This document shows, piece after piece, positions 32,996 through 42,832 of a stretch of DNA of 64,000 nt. The stretch is taken from positions 1,798,001 to 1,862,000 of the forward strand of contig NZ_CP096980.1 of assembly GCF_002006355.2 (NCBI RefSeq), read 5' to 3'. Source of the stretch: Clostridium felsineum DSM 794 (GTDB lineage: Bacteria > Bacillota > Clostridia > Clostridiales > Clostridiaceae). The notes under the pieces were generated by a model, which had not been told where the DNA came from, did not search any database, and saw only the letters and a program-made list of their open reading frames with translations. The position numbers and the translations under genes are program-made. Every line of letters begins with the position of its first letter. Positions within the stretch are counted from its first letter, which is position 1.

Positions 32996-33811
32996 CTATT
33001 TTGATCTAGGAGTATAATCCCATTTGAAGTTTCCACCTTTGTTACCAGTAGCAATATTTCCTGATTGAATAGGATTTACTTTATTATGATTTCTTAAAAA
33101 GCCTACTCCTTTATTATTGATAGCTTTGCAATTCTTTACTGTAATTAAGCCGCCATCTTGACTGCCGTATAAACAAGGTCCTAATTTAAAACCGTTTCCA
33201 TCTCCGTTTTTACCAGAACCGTTATTTTCAGCTGTGCAGCCTAAAAATGTTATGTTGCTTCCAGCTGTATAAGTATCATAACCATCATCACTGTTACCTA
33301 TAGAGGTACAGTTTTTAAGAGTTATGTTTTTTGCACCGTTTTTTATTCCGAATCCATCTGCATCTTCTCCGCCGTTAGTATTATCGAAATTATAGTTTGA
33401 TTTACAATTATCGAAGGTTACGTTAGAAACATTATCTTTAGCTTCAATACCTGCAAATTGTGCACCTGTAACTGTACAATCTTTTATTGTAACACCAGAA
33501 CATTTTTGAACACTTATGCCCTGTCTTTGAGGCTTGTTTATAGTGATACCAGTTATGTTAGCGCTAGCGGTAATTGCAATGGTACCTTTAGGACAAGCTG
33601 AGGCATCAATAACAACACCAGTAGCAGTTACAGGTTTAGTAACTTTTACACCTCTATTTAAAGTGTAATGTCCAGCTGGAATAACTCCACCAGCTTCTAA
33701 TTTAGATGCTATATCTCCTCCGCCTTTTACTGTTTTTGCTTGAACCCCGTATGATGCAAAAGAGGATACAAGTATTGCTGAAGTTAGTAAACCTAAAATT
33801 CTTTTGTTCAT
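32996..33811 (-). CDS. Secreted right-handed beta-helix protein, PL9-like pectate lyase
   Basis: A 271-residue exported protein. A signal peptide ends at GVQA (about 25). The rest is a parallel beta-helix with repeated N-(IV)-T-(FI)-x-x-C coils. The sequences EDADGFGIKNG, NSDDGYDTY and GDGNGFKLG are the calcium and lysine region of family 9 pectate lyases, which cleave polygalacturonate by beta-elimination. The protein is short for PL9 (often above 350 residues) but complete at both ends. It is transcribed toward its terminator at 32943. It fits a pectin-degrading clostridium. Confidence 0.78.
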   Translation of the reverse strand: MNKRILGLLTSAILVSSFASYGVQAKTVKGGGDIASKLEAGGVIPAGHYTLNRGVKVTKPVTATGVVIDASACPKGTIAITASANITGITINKPQRQGISVQKCSGVTIKDCTVTGAQFAGIEAKDNVSNVTFDNCKSNYNFDNTNGGEDADGFGIKNGAKNITLKNCTSIGNSDDGYDTYTAGSNITFLGCTAENNGSGKNGDGNGFKLGPCLYGSQDGGLITVKNCKAINNKGVGFLRNHNKVNPIQSGNIATGNKGGNFKWDYTPRSK

Positions 33812-34459
33812 TTTATATACCTTCTTTTTATAATATATTTAGTAAAAAATAAATTTTACTATGACTACAGTATAAATTTATTTTTACGATAACAAAAGGT
33901 TAGTAAGTTGTAATATTTCCTTATTAGAATAAAATAAAAAATATAATGCCTTGAATTCTCTGCTAAATGTACTTTTACTGGTTCTAATCAAAAAAAAGTA
34001 AATAAAAAATTTTATTGTAAAAAATATATAAAATTAATAAAAAAGTAAAATCAATAAGATTACTCAAGTTAAGTACTCTTGAAGAATTAAATCAAAAGTT
34101 TTTAAACTAACTTTATAAAAATACTTTAAAAACATAGTGGGTATATGGTAATATATATAATATAGACAATATAATTGAATAGGAGGATTATAAAGCATAA
34201 AATTATAATAATATGAATAATTTTTTTATAAGAGTGATTTAAATGGTTACTATTAATTTTTTAAAAGGAATGAACTATAGTAAGAGCATTTATGTATACG
34301 ATTAAATGTATACGATTTCTTAAATTAAAGGGGGAGATATACTAAAGCATCAACTAAATTAATAGTGTAATTCAGTAAATTAAAAGAATATTGAATTCTA
34401 TAAGAACATCTATGCTTTATTTCAATTCTTGAATTATTATTTATGTGGGGGGAATATTT
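33812..34459. other. Non-coding region with a direct repeat, between divergent glycan genes
   Basis: 648 bases, very AT-rich, without an ORF of note. It must hold the promoters of the pectate lyase (- strand) and of the xyloglucan operon (+ strand). No clear cre site was seen. The main feature is a direct repeat at 34292-34317, listed separately. Confidence 0.6.
34292..34317. promoter_or_regulatory. Direct repeat, candidate operator of the xyloglucan operon
   Basis: ATGTATACGATT occurs twice, at 34292-34303 and 34306-34317, 14 bases apart. Each copy contains the palindrome GTATAC. Tandem sites suit AraC-type or two-component regulators that often control such operons, but no such regulator is in the window. 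Confidence 0.45.
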
Positions 34460-35977
34460 ATGTTCAAAAAGAAATTTAAAATATTAATGTCCATTTCGTG
34501 TGTTATGTTATTATCTATGTCATTAATTGGGTGTAATGGAGGAGATTCTTCAGATGATTCGTCTTCTGGTATAACTCAAATTAATATGGCTATAGTGGGA
34601 GATCAGCCAAAACATATAGATCAATTTTATAAAAAGCTAGATGCACTTACAGAAAAGGATTTAAAAATAAAGGTTAGATTTCAAAATATATCTTGGCAAG
34701 ATGTGCAAAATAAATATAATCTTGCATTAACTTCTGGAAATTTAGATATAATACCATCAGGTAGTTGGTTAAATTATAGTGATTATGCTAAGAAAAATGC
34801 ATTCTTAGATATAAGTGACTTGGTTAAAAAAGATGCACCGGATATGTACAAGAAAATATCTAAAAATGCCTGGAGCGGAGCTAAGATAGATGGAAAAATA
34901 TATGGAGTACCGCAGGATTCAATTGGATATGGAAATGCACTTGGAATTCAATATAGAGAAGATCTTAGAAAAAAATATAATTTACCAGAAATTAAAGATA
35001 TGAATTCTTTAGAAAATTATTTACTTACCTTAAAGAAGAATGAAACTAGTATGCCCTACATGCTTGATCAACAAGATTTTGTTGCTAATTATGAACAAGC
35101 GGCCACAGGATTAACAACTATTGATAGCGATGGAACTTGCACAAGTAGTATATCACAATATGGATTGCTTGTAGATCCAAAGAATACATCAAAAAGCGTT
35201 TTAGTTTATGATACACCTGGATATAAGGATTTAGTTAAAACAATGAAGAAATGGTACGATGAAGGTCTTGTTAATAAAAATATACTTTCAACCAAGGATC
35301 AACCAGAAGATATGATGAGAGCAGGAAGTCTACCAGCTGATTTTATATCATACTTTGTTAAATCAAGAGATCTTGGATATAAAATAGAAAAAATTCATCC
35401 AAATTGGGAATTAGGTTTCTGGTTATTTACAGATAAAAATGTTTATAATACTAGAACTGGACATACACTTGAATCTATTACAAGAAACTCAAAACATCCA
35501 GATTTAGCCTTGGAATTTTTAAATAAGATAAGAACGGATAGAAATTATTTTGATTTGATGTCCTATGGTATAAAAGATACAAATTATAGTTTGACATCTC
35601 AGGGCAAAGTTGATGTAAGTAAAGTATCTGATGATAATGTATTTTCTTTAACACCATGCTGGGGAGATGCTAAGTTTGATAGAAGAGGTACGAATGAGTG
35701 GTCAAAATCAGAGCCAATAAATCAAAGTCTTGCTAAGATTTCTAAAGACAATCCTCTTAATGGTTTCTATTTTGATACAAGCAAAGTTCAAACTGAAATT
35801 GCAAACATGGAACAGGTACGAATTCAATATATTCAACCAATTCAGGTAGGTATATCACAAAATCCTGAGAGTGACCTTAAAGCTGCTGTTCAAAAGCTTA
35901 AAGATGCTGGACTAGATAAAGTTCAAGCAGAAGTTGACAGGCAATTAAAGGAATTTTCTAAAAAAGCAGCTAAGTAA
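34460..35977 (+). CDS. ABC sugar-binding lipoprotein (CUT1 type)
   Basis: A 505-residue lipoprotein. A basic N-terminus and hydrophobic stretch end in the lipobox LIGC with Cys25. The mature part is an extracellular solute-binding protein of family 1 in the LipO/YtcQ-like group: large, with QINMAIVGDQPKHIDQFY at the start. It would capture oligosaccharides for the permeases at 45782 and 46731. The ATG at 34460 follows GGGGGGAATA; an in-frame GTG at 34445 overlaps that site. It is the first gene of the operon and is separated from the next by a hairpin. Confidence 0.9.
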   Translation: MFKKKFKILMSISCVMLLSMSLIGCNGGDSSDDSSSGITQINMAIVGDQPKHIDQFYKKLDALTEKDLKIKVRFQNISWQDVQNKYNLALTSGNLDIIPSGSWLNYSDYAKKNAFLDISDLVKKDAPDMYKKISKNAWSGAKIDGKIYGVPQDSIGYGNALGIQYREDLRKKYNLPEIKDMNSLENYLLTLKKNETSMPYMLDQQDFVANYEQAATGLTTIDSDGTCTSSISQYGLLVDPKNTSKSVLVYDTPGYKDLVKTMKKWYDEGLVNKNILSTKDQPEDMMRAGSLPADFISYFVKSRDLGYKIEKIHPNWELGFWLFTDKNVYNTRTGHTLESITRNSKHPDLALEFLNKIRTDRNYFDLMSYGIKDTNYSLTSQGKVDVSKVSDDNVFSLTPCWGDAKFDRRGTNEWSKSEPINQSLAKISKDNPLNGFYFDTSKVQTEIANMEQVRIQYIQPIQVGISQNPESDLKAAVQKLKDAGLDKVQAEVDRQLKEFSKKAAK

Positions 35978-35985
35978 TTAAATAT

Positions 35986-36017
35986 TATGGATGTATTTAT
36001 GCATAAGTACATCCATA
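35986..36017 (+). other. Intercistronic hairpin after the binding-protein gene
   Basis: TATGGATGTA pairs perfectly with TACATCCATA around a 12-base loop, without a following T-run. Such a hairpin can protect the upstream message and give more binding protein than enzymes. Confidence 0.6.
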
Positions 36018-36039
36018 TATTTAAATTTAGGAGGAAATT

Positions 36040-38325
36040 ATGGAGTTATGGTACAAAAATCCTGCAAAAGAAGATGACTGGAATGAGGCTCTTCCAATAG
36101 GAAATGGCAGCTTAGGAGCAATGGTATTTGGAGGAACTAAAAGAGAACATATACAATTGAATGAAGAAACAGTATGGGATGGAGGACCAAGGAATAGAAA
36201 TAATAAAGATGCGTATAAATATTTACCTAAGGTAAGAGAACTATTATTTGAAGGACAAATAAAAAAGGCACAATGTCTTACAGAACTTGCCATGTTCGCA
36301 ACACCGGAGGATGAAAGGCATTATGAGCCTTTGGGTGATATATTTATAAAGTTTGAAAATCATGATAAAGAAATAAAAAATTATAAAAGAGAATTAGATT
36401 TAGACAATGCAATTGCAAAGGTAAGTTATAAAATAGAGGATGTTGTCTACAAAAGGGAATTATTTATTAGTGCAGTTCATAAAGTTATGGTGATGAAGCT
36501 TAGTTCTGATAAAAAAGGAAGTATTTCATTTCGTCTAAAATTAACGAGAGAAAGATACTATGATTATTTATTTGCTAAAGAGGAAGATACAGTTGAATTA
36601 AAGGGAAAGAGTGGAAGCGACAGAGGAATTGAATTTTGTTCTTTAGTAAAAGCATCGTCAAAGGGTGGAAAAGTTTATACAATTGGTAACAACCTTATTG
36701 TAGAAGATGCAGATGAAGCCATTGTATTATTAAATGCTAGGACTAACTATTGGGGGGATAATCCGGAAAATTGGTGTTTTCAAAATATAAAAAAAGCATC
36801 AAACATATCTTACGAAGATTTGAAAAAGGCACATATAGATGATTATAGAAAAATATTTAGTAAAGTATCTATTGACATAAAGAATGAAGGACATGATGAA
36901 TTACCTACAGATGAAAGACTTGAAAGAATTAAGAAGGGCAAAGAAGATAATGGACTTATAAATTTATACTTTCAATATGGTAGATATTTATTAATAAGCA
37001 GTAGTAGAGAAGACAGCTTGCCTGCAAATTTACAAGGAATATGGAATAAAGACATGCTAAGTGCTTGGGGTGGCAGATTCACAATTAATATTAATACGGA
37101 AATGAATTATTGGCCAAGTGAAACCTGTAACTTAGCTAGCTGTCATAAAGCTTTATTTAAACACATTGAGCGTATGAGAAAAAGTGGAAGAGAAACAGCT
37201 AAAAGCATGTATGGTTGTAGGGGCTTTATGGCACACCATAATACAGATTTGTGGGGAGATACATCAGTACAGGATAACTGTATGACGGCTTCCTTGTGGC
37301 CAATGGGAGCAGCTTGGCTATGTCTTCACTTATGGGAACATTATGATTTTAATAGAGATAAAGAATTTCTAAAAAGTAGTTATGAAACTTTGAAGGAAGC
37401 AGCAATGTTTTTTGTGGACTTTCTAATTCAAGATAAAAATGGAAATTTAGTTACATGTCCATCAATTTCACCTGAAAATACTTACAAACTGCCAAATGGT
37501 GAAACGGGAAGTCTTTGCATTGGCCCATCTATGGATAGCCAGATTATTTATGCACTTTTTACTGCTTGTATAAGATCAACTGAAATACTTAGTGTAGATA
37601 AAGAATTTTCTGAAAAGCTTAAGGAAATGAGAAGCAGACTTCCTAAGATTGCAGTAGGTAAATATGGTCAAATTCAAGAATGGGCTGAAGATTATGATGA
37701 GGTGGAACCGGGACATAGGCATATATCGCAACTTTTTGCATTATATCCATCAAATCAAATTACGGTTAAAAATACACCAAAGCTTGCAAAGGCTGCAAGA
37801 AAAACTTTAGAAAGAAGACTTAAATATGGTGGAGGACATACAGGCTGGAGTAGAGCATGGATAATAAACATGTGGGCAAGGCTTTTAGATGGAGAACTTG
37901 CTTATAAAAATGTTTTGGCACTGCTTAGTAATTCTACTTTGCCAAATTTGTTTGATAATCATCCTCCATTTCAAATAGATGGAAATTTTGGAGGAACTGC
38001 AGGTATTGCAGAAATGCTCCTTCAAAGTCATCAAGGTTTTATTGACTTTTTACCAGCTCTTCCTAAAGCTTGGAAAGAAGGTAGTGTAAAAGGGCTATGT
38101 GCAAGAGGTGGCTTTGAAGTAGATATGGAGTGGAAAAACGGAAAATTTTATAAAGCTACTATAGAATCTAAAGTTGGTTCTCTGTGCAGAATTTCTTCAA
38201 ATTTAAATGTTGTAATAAGACACGAAGATACTAAAATCAAAGAAGAAAAGATAAGGGATTCTTTAATAATTCAGTTTGAAACTAAACCAATGGAAAAATA
38301 CATTTTAATAAGTAAGGAGCAGTAA
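36040..38325 (+). CDS. GH95 alpha-L-fucosidase (or alpha-L-galactosidase)
   Basis: A 761-residue cytoplasmic enzyme, no signal peptide. The N-terminal beta domain begins LWYKNPAKEDDWNEALPIGN. The barrel contains the family 95 residues: Asn350 and Asn352 (TININ), Glu479 (SPEN, general acid) and Asp647 (QIDGNFGG). Known members remove alpha-1,2-linked L-fucose or L-galactose by inversion, and such fucose caps xyloglucan side chains. The ATG follows AGGAGG. It lies between the binding protein and DUF624 genes, one base from the latter. Confidence 0.88.
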   Translation: MELWYKNPAKEDDWNEALPIGNGSLGAMVFGGTKREHIQLNEETVWDGGPRNRNNKDAYKYLPKVRELLFEGQIKKAQCLTELAMFATPEDERHYEPLGDIFIKFENHDKEIKNYKRELDLDNAIAKVSYKIEDVVYKRELFISAVHKVMVMKLSSDKKGSISFRLKLTRERYYDYLFAKEEDTVELKGKSGSDRGIEFCSLVKASSKGGKVYTIGNNLIVEDADEAIVLLNARTNYWGDNPENWCFQNIKKASNISYEDLKKAHIDDYRKIFSKVSIDIKNEGHDELPTDERLERIKKGKEDNGLINLYFQYGRYLLISSSREDSLPANLQGIWNKDMLSAWGGRFTININTEMNYWPSETCNLASCHKALFKHIERMRKSGRETAKSMYGCRGFMAHHNTDLWGDTSVQDNCMTASLWPMGAAWLCLHLWEHYDFNRDKEFLKSSYETLKEAAMFFVDFLIQDKNGNLVTCPSISPENTYKLPNGETGSLCIGPSMDSQIIYALFTACIRSTEILSVDKEFSEKLKEMRSRLPKIAVGKYGQIQEWAEDYDEVEPGHRHISQLFALYPSNQITVKNTPKLAKAARKTLERRLKYGGGHTGWSRAWIINMWARLLDGELAYKNVLALLSNSTLPNLFDNHPPFQIDGNFGGTAGIAEMLLQSHQGFIDFLPALPKAWKEGSVKGLCARGGFEVDMEWKNGKFYKATIESKVGSLCRISSNLNVVIRHEDTKIKEEKIRDSLIIQFETKPMEKYILISKEQ

Positions 38326-38326
38326 T

Positions 38327-39007
38327 ATGATAAAGCCATTTTATGAACTTAAATTATATACAGTTTTTGATCACATATATTTGTTTTTTATAAGTAGCCT
38401 GCTTTTTATTATAGTTAATATACCATTTATAATGTTTTTGTATATGAATTATGTTACTGGTAGTTTTTTGTTAGGAGTGTATGTGTCAGCTATATTAATT
38501 GGACCAGCACTTTTAGCGGTTATATCAGTAATGGTAAACGCAGTTGTAAATGGAGAGTTTCATAAGGTGGCAGGCAAATTTTTTAAAAGCTATAAAGAAA
38601 ACTTTTTTGAAGGTATATATTATTTTGCAGTAGTTGCAGTAATAATGTATATGCTGAATTTTGATAGGTTAAACATAGCTAGATTAATAGGCTATAACAT
38701 TAAGGCAGTATCAATAATATTTTTAATTGCAGAGGTTATAGTAATATTTTTCTCAATAATGCTATTTCTAGTTGTATCAAGATTTTATATAAAAGCTAAG
38801 CAGGCTATTAAATTATCTATATTTTATTCTGTGAAGAATTTTAAGAATATAATGCTTTCCTCGGCATTAGTAATTGTTTTAGGATATATAGTAACCTATG
38901 TAAATGCATTCTTTATAATACTAAGTACGGGTGCTGTTTATGCAGTTGTATTTCTTTTGAAAAATTCACTTATAGAAATTGAAGAAAAATACTATAAAAA
39001 TAAGTAG
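38327..39007 (+). CDS. DUF624 (YesL-like) membrane protein
   Basis: A 226-residue membrane protein with about five hydrophobic segments. The family (YesL) regularly accompanies CUT1 transporters for plant polysaccharide fragments and may assist the permease; its role is not established. One base separates it from the GH95 stop, and the ribosome site GGAGCAG lies in the GH95 end. Confidence 0.85.
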   Translation: MIKPFYELKLYTVFDHIYLFFISSLLFIIVNIPFIMFLYMNYVTGSFLLGVYVSAILIGPALLAVISVMVNAVVNGEFHKVAGKFFKSYKENFFEGIYYFAVVAVIMYMLNFDRLNIARLIGYNIKAVSIIFLIAEVIVIFFSIMLFLVVSRFYIKAKQAIKLSIFYSVKNFKNIMLSSALVIVLGYIVTYVNAFFIILSTGAVYAVVFLLKNSLIEIEEKYYKNK

Positions 39008-39019
39008 GGAAGGTGTGTT

Positions 39020-40459
39020 ATGTTAAATAAATTTTCAAAGAGCTTTTTATGGGGGGCGTCTTCAGCTGCTTATCAGGTTGAAGGAGCTTGGAATGAAGAT
39101 GGTAAGGGAAAATCGGTGTGGGATAACTTTTCTAAAATTCCTGGAAAAACCTTTGAGGGGACAAATGGAGACGTAGCAGTAGATCATTATCATAGATTTA
39201 AGGAAGATGTCCAGTTAATGTCAGAATTGGGACTTAAAGCCTATAGATTTTCAGTAGCTTGGTCAAGGATATACCCTGAAGGAAGAGGAAAATTAAATAA
39301 AAAGGGTTTAGAATTTTATGAAAAGCTTGTAGATGAACTTATAAAGAATAATATTGAGCCTGTGGTTACTTTATATCATTGGGATTTACCACAAGCACTT
39401 CAAGACTTATATGGTGGTTTTGAATCTAGAGACATAATAGATGATTTTGAAAATTATTGTGTAACCTTATTTAAGGCTTTCAAGGATAAGGTGAAATATT
39501 GGGTGACCTTTAATGAACAAAATGTTTTTACAAATCTTGGTTATAGATGTGCTGTGCATCCACCAGGACTTAAAGATGTGAAAAGGTACTATGAAGCAAA
39601 TCACATAGTTAATTTAGCAAACGCAAAAGCAATAAAAGCATTTAGAAAATATGTACCTAATGGGAAAATAGGCCCAAGCTTTGGTATGGGACCAGTATAT
39701 CCTCTAGATTGTAAGCCTCTAAATGTTCTAGCGGCAGATGAGGCAGAGGAATATTTTAACCATTGGTGGCTTGACGTATATTGTTTTGGAAAATACCCAA
39801 CAATTACATTAAATCGTTTAAAAAAACTAAATGTAGCACCAAAAGTAACAGAAGAGGACCTTAAGCTTTTAAAAGAAGGAAAACCTGATTTCATTGGGCT
39901 TAATTATTATCATGGTGGTACAGCTATGGAAAATGATAATGTAATTAGTGTAGATATAAATAAAAAGGATCCTTATTTAGTTGAAAATAGTGAAAAGTAT
40001 AAAGTATTTAAATCTGTTCCTAATCCATTTCTAAAAAAAACTCAGTGGAATTGGGAGATAGATCCAGATGGGTTAAGGATAGCTTTAAAGAGATTAACTA
40101 ATAGGTATGATCTACCTATCTTAATAACTGAAAATGGAATAGGCGCAGTGGATGTATTGGAAGAAAATGATACTGTAAACGATGATTATAGAATAGATTA
40201 TTTAAAAGAACATATTTTAGCTTGCAAGAAGGCAATTGACGAAGGAGTTGATTTAATAGGCTATTTACCTTGGTCTTTTACAGATTTACTTAGTTGGTTG
40301 AATGGATATAAAAAAAGATATGGTTTTGTTTATGTGAATAGGGATGAATACTCTAAGAAGGATCTAAGAAGGATAAGGAAAAAGAGTTTTTATTGGTACA
40401 AGGATGTAATTAAGTCAAATGGTGAGATCGTGGAGGGTGAAAAAAATGAAGTTTACTAA
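39020..40459 (+). CDS. GH1 beta-glycosidase with 6-phosphate-binding signature
   Basis: A 479-residue family 1 enzyme without signal peptide. Acid/base Glu166 lies in TFNEQ (most members have NEP) and nucleophile Glu371 in LITENG. In the usual sugar-binding loop, the EW of beta-glucosidases is SW: Ser425, Lys432 and Tyr434 (SWLNGYKKRY) have exactly the spacing of the phosphate-binding Ser-Lys-Tyr triad of 6-phospho-beta-galactosidase LacG (S428/K435/Y437, from memory). I therefore predict a 6-phospho-beta-glycosidase. In this ABC-type operon its substrate could be made by the ROK kinase at 44885. It overlaps the next gene by 14 bases. Confidence 0.9.
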   Translation: MLNKFSKSFLWGASSAAYQVEGAWNEDGKGKSVWDNFSKIPGKTFEGTNGDVAVDHYHRFKEDVQLMSELGLKAYRFSVAWSRIYPEGRGKLNKKGLEFYEKLVDELIKNNIEPVVTLYHWDLPQALQDLYGGFESRDIIDDFENYCVTLFKAFKDKVKYWVTFNEQNVFTNLGYRCAVHPPGLKDVKRYYEANHIVNLANAKAIKAFRKYVPNGKIGPSFGMGPVYPLDCKPLNVLAADEAEEYFNHWWLDVYCFGKYPTITLNRLKKLNVAPKVTEEDLKLLKEGKPDFIGLNYYHGGTAMENDNVISVDINKKDPYLVENSEKYKVFKSVPNPFLKKTQWNWEIDPDGLRIALKRLTNRYDLPILITENGIGAVDVLEENDTVNDDYRIDYLKEHILACKKAIDEGVDLIGYLPWSFTDLLSWLNGYKKRYGFVYVNRDEYSKKDLRRIRKKSFYWYKDVIKSNGEIVEGEKNEVY

Positions 40460-42752
40460 TGGATATTGGTTAATTAAAGAAGGCTATAAAATAATAAACC
40501 CTAAGGTGGCTTATGAAATTGATATAAAAGATAAAGAAGTTACTGTATATGCTCCTTGCACAACAATTGAAAATAGAGGAAAAACCTTAGATGGTGGAAT
40601 GATTACTTTAAAAATATCATCTCCAATAGAGGATGTTTTAAGAGTTAGGATATATCATCATATTGGGTTAAATAAAGGACCAAATTTTGAAATAAGAGAT
40701 GAAAAATTGAATTTGAGCTGTGAAGATACTAACAATACCTTAGAAGTGAAATCAGGAAGTTTGTCAGCAAAAATTAGTAAAAAGGATTGGAAAATAAGTT
40801 TTGAAAATGAGGGAAAGGTAATTACAGAAAGTTTCCCTAATGGCATAGGATATGTAACAGAAGGAAAGAAAAAAAGCTATGTTAAGGAAGAATTAGGCAT
40901 AGATGTTGGAGAGTTAATATATGGTTTAGGAGAAAGGTTTACTCCTTTTGTGAAGAACGGACAAACAGTTGATATATGGAATGAAGATGGTGGAACAGGA
41001 AGTGAACAATCTTATAAAAATATACCATTTTATATAAGTAATAAAGGCTATGGAGTATTTGTAAATCATCCAGAAAAGGTTTCCTTTGAAGTGGCTTCAG
41101 AAAAGGTGTCAAGAGTACAATTTGCAGTTGAAGGGGAATACTTAGAGTATTTTATAATTAATGGACCTCAATTAAAGGATGTAATAAAAAGATATACAAC
41201 ATTAACAGGTAAACCTGCACTTCCACCAGCTTGGAGTTTTGGTTTATGGTTATCTACTTCATTTTTAACGGATTATGATGAAGAAACAGTATTAAGTTTT
41301 ATTGAAGGAATGAAAGAAAGAGATATTCCACTTGATGTATTCCATTTTGATTGTTTTTGGATGAAGGAATTTGAATGGTGTAATTTTAAATGGGATGAAA
41401 GACTCTTCAAGAATCCTGTAAAAATGCTTGAAAAAATAAAAAGTACGGGTGTCAAAACCTGTGTTTGGATAAATCCATATATAGGTCAAAAATCTCCTTT
41501 ATTTGAAGAGGCATTGGAAAAAGGATATTTGTTAAAGAGAGAAAATGGTGCTGTCTGGCAGTGGGATATGTGGCAGGCAGGACTGGCAATTGTGGACTTT
41601 ACTAATCCAGATGCTACAGCATGGTTTCAAAGTAAATTAGAGAAATTAGTGAATATGGGGGTAGATGCTTTTAAAACAGACTTTGGTGAAAGAATTCCAA
41701 CAGATGTTGTCTATTATGATGGATCTGATCCTAATAAAATGCACAATTATTATACTTATTTATATAACAAAGCTGTTTTTGATTTATTAAAAAGAAGAAA
41801 AGGAGAAAAGGAAGCCGTTTTATTTGCTAGATCAGCAACAGTAGGAGGACAGAAATTCCCAGTTCATTGGGGAGGAGATTGTACTTCAAACTATAATTCT
41901 ATGGCAGAATCATTAAGGGGAGGTTTATCCTTTACTTTGAGTGGTTTCGGTTTTTGGAGTCATGATATTGGTGGATTTGAAAACGGTACTACAGCAGATT
42001 TATATAAGAGGTGGACACAATTTGGTCTTCTTTCCACACACAGCAGGTATCATGGCAGCGGTGAGTATAAAGTTCCTTGGATACATGATGATGAAGCTGT
42101 GGAGGTTACAAGGAAATTCACAAAATTAAAGTGCAGTTTAATGCCATATTTATATAAAAATGCATGTGAAACGGCTGAAACAGGAGTACCAATGGTAAGG
42201 GCTATGGTATTAGAATTCACAGAGGATGAAACCTGTGGATACTTGGATAGACAATATATGCTTGGAGGAGATCTACTTGTAGTTCCAATATTTAATGATA
42301 AAGGTACAGTTAAATATTATCTTCCTAAAGGAAAGTGGACTAATATACTTACAGGTGATGTACTAGAAGGTGAAAAGTGGTATGACGAAAAGTACGATTA
42401 TATGACACTTCCGCTTTTGGCTAGAGAAAATTCTATAATTACTTTTGGAAATACAGATAAAAAAGCAGAGTATGATTATACAGAAAATCCTACATTTAAT
42501 ATATTTCAGCTTCAGGAAGGAAAATTAGCAAAAACTTCAATATATGATGCTTCAGGCGTTAAAAAAGCTTCAATAAAAGCAGAAAAAAGAGAAAATCAAA
42601 TATCATTTGAAGTTAATGGAATTGATGGGGAGTACAGTGTGCTTTTGAGAAATGTTAATAATGTAGAAAGTGTATCTACAGGAAAGTGTATAAGTACAGA
42701 AGAAGGCATAAAAATAACTTTAAGTGGTAATGAACTTAAAGTTAAGCTTTAA
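40446..42752 (+). CDS. GH31 alpha-xylosidase (YicI-like)
   Basis: A 768-residue cytoplasmic enzyme. The nucleophile Asp412 lies in FKTDFGERIPTD and the acid/base Asp478 in HWGGDCTSNY; both sequences and positions closely match E. coli YicI (Asp416, Asp482, from memory). The motif SGFGFWSHDIGGFE is intact. YicI-type enzymes release xylose from the non-reducing end of isoprimeverose and xyloglucan oligosaccharides. The ATG at 40446 follows GAGGGTG and overlaps the GH1 end; an in-frame ATG at 40419 has no such site. Confidence 0.92.
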   Translation: MKFTNGYWLIKEGYKIINPKVAYEIDIKDKEVTVYAPCTTIENRGKTLDGGMITLKISSPIEDVLRVRIYHHIGLNKGPNFEIRDEKLNLSCEDTNNTLEVKSGSLSAKISKKDWKISFENEGKVITESFPNGIGYVTEGKKKSYVKEELGIDVGELIYGLGERFTPFVKNGQTVDIWNEDGGTGSEQSYKNIPFYISNKGYGVFVNHPEKVSFEVASEKVSRVQFAVEGEYLEYFIINGPQLKDVIKRYTTLTGKPALPPAWSFGLWLSTSFLTDYDEETVLSFIEGMKERDIPLDVFHFDCFWMKEFEWCNFKWDERLFKNPVKMLEKIKSTGVKTCVWINPYIGQKSPLFEEALEKGYLLKRENGAVWQWDMWQAGLAIVDFTNPDATAWFQSKLEKLVNMGVDAFKTDFGERIPTDVVYYDGSDPNKMHNYYTYLYNKAVFDLLKRRKGEKEAVLFARSATVGGQKFPVHWGGDCTSNYNSMAESLRGGLSFTLSGFGFWSHDIGGFENGTTADLYKRWTQFGLLSTHSRYHGSGEYKVPWIHDDEAVEVTRKFTKLKCSLMPYLYKNACETAETGVPMVRAMVLEFTEDETCGYLDRQYMLGGDLLVVPIFNDKGTVKYYLPKGKWTNILTGDVLEGEKWYDEKYDYMTLPLLARENSIITFGNTDKKAEYDYTENPTFNIFQLQEGKLAKTSIYDASGVKKASIKAEKRENQISFEVNGIDGEYSVLLRNVNNVESVSTGKCISTEEGIKITLSGNELKVKL

Positions 42753-42763
42753 AAATCCAGACT

Positions 42764-42808
42764 AAATCTATATATATGTAGAAATAAATCTTACATATAT
42801 ATAGATTT
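42764..42808 (+). other. 17-bp intercistronic hairpin
   Basis: The arms 42764-42780 and 42792-42808 are perfectly complementary around an 11-base loop. No T-run follows, so it is more likely a processing or stability element, or a partial attenuator, between GH31 and GH42. Together with the hairpin at 35986 it would divide the operon into segments of different expression. Confidence 0.65.
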
Positions 42809-42832
42809 GCTTAAAAGAAGGAAGGGATTTAT

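Noticed and set aside
42764..42808. Operon terminator between GH31 and GH42
   Set aside because: The stem is strong but lacks a T-run, and the following genes have no promoter of their own that I could see.
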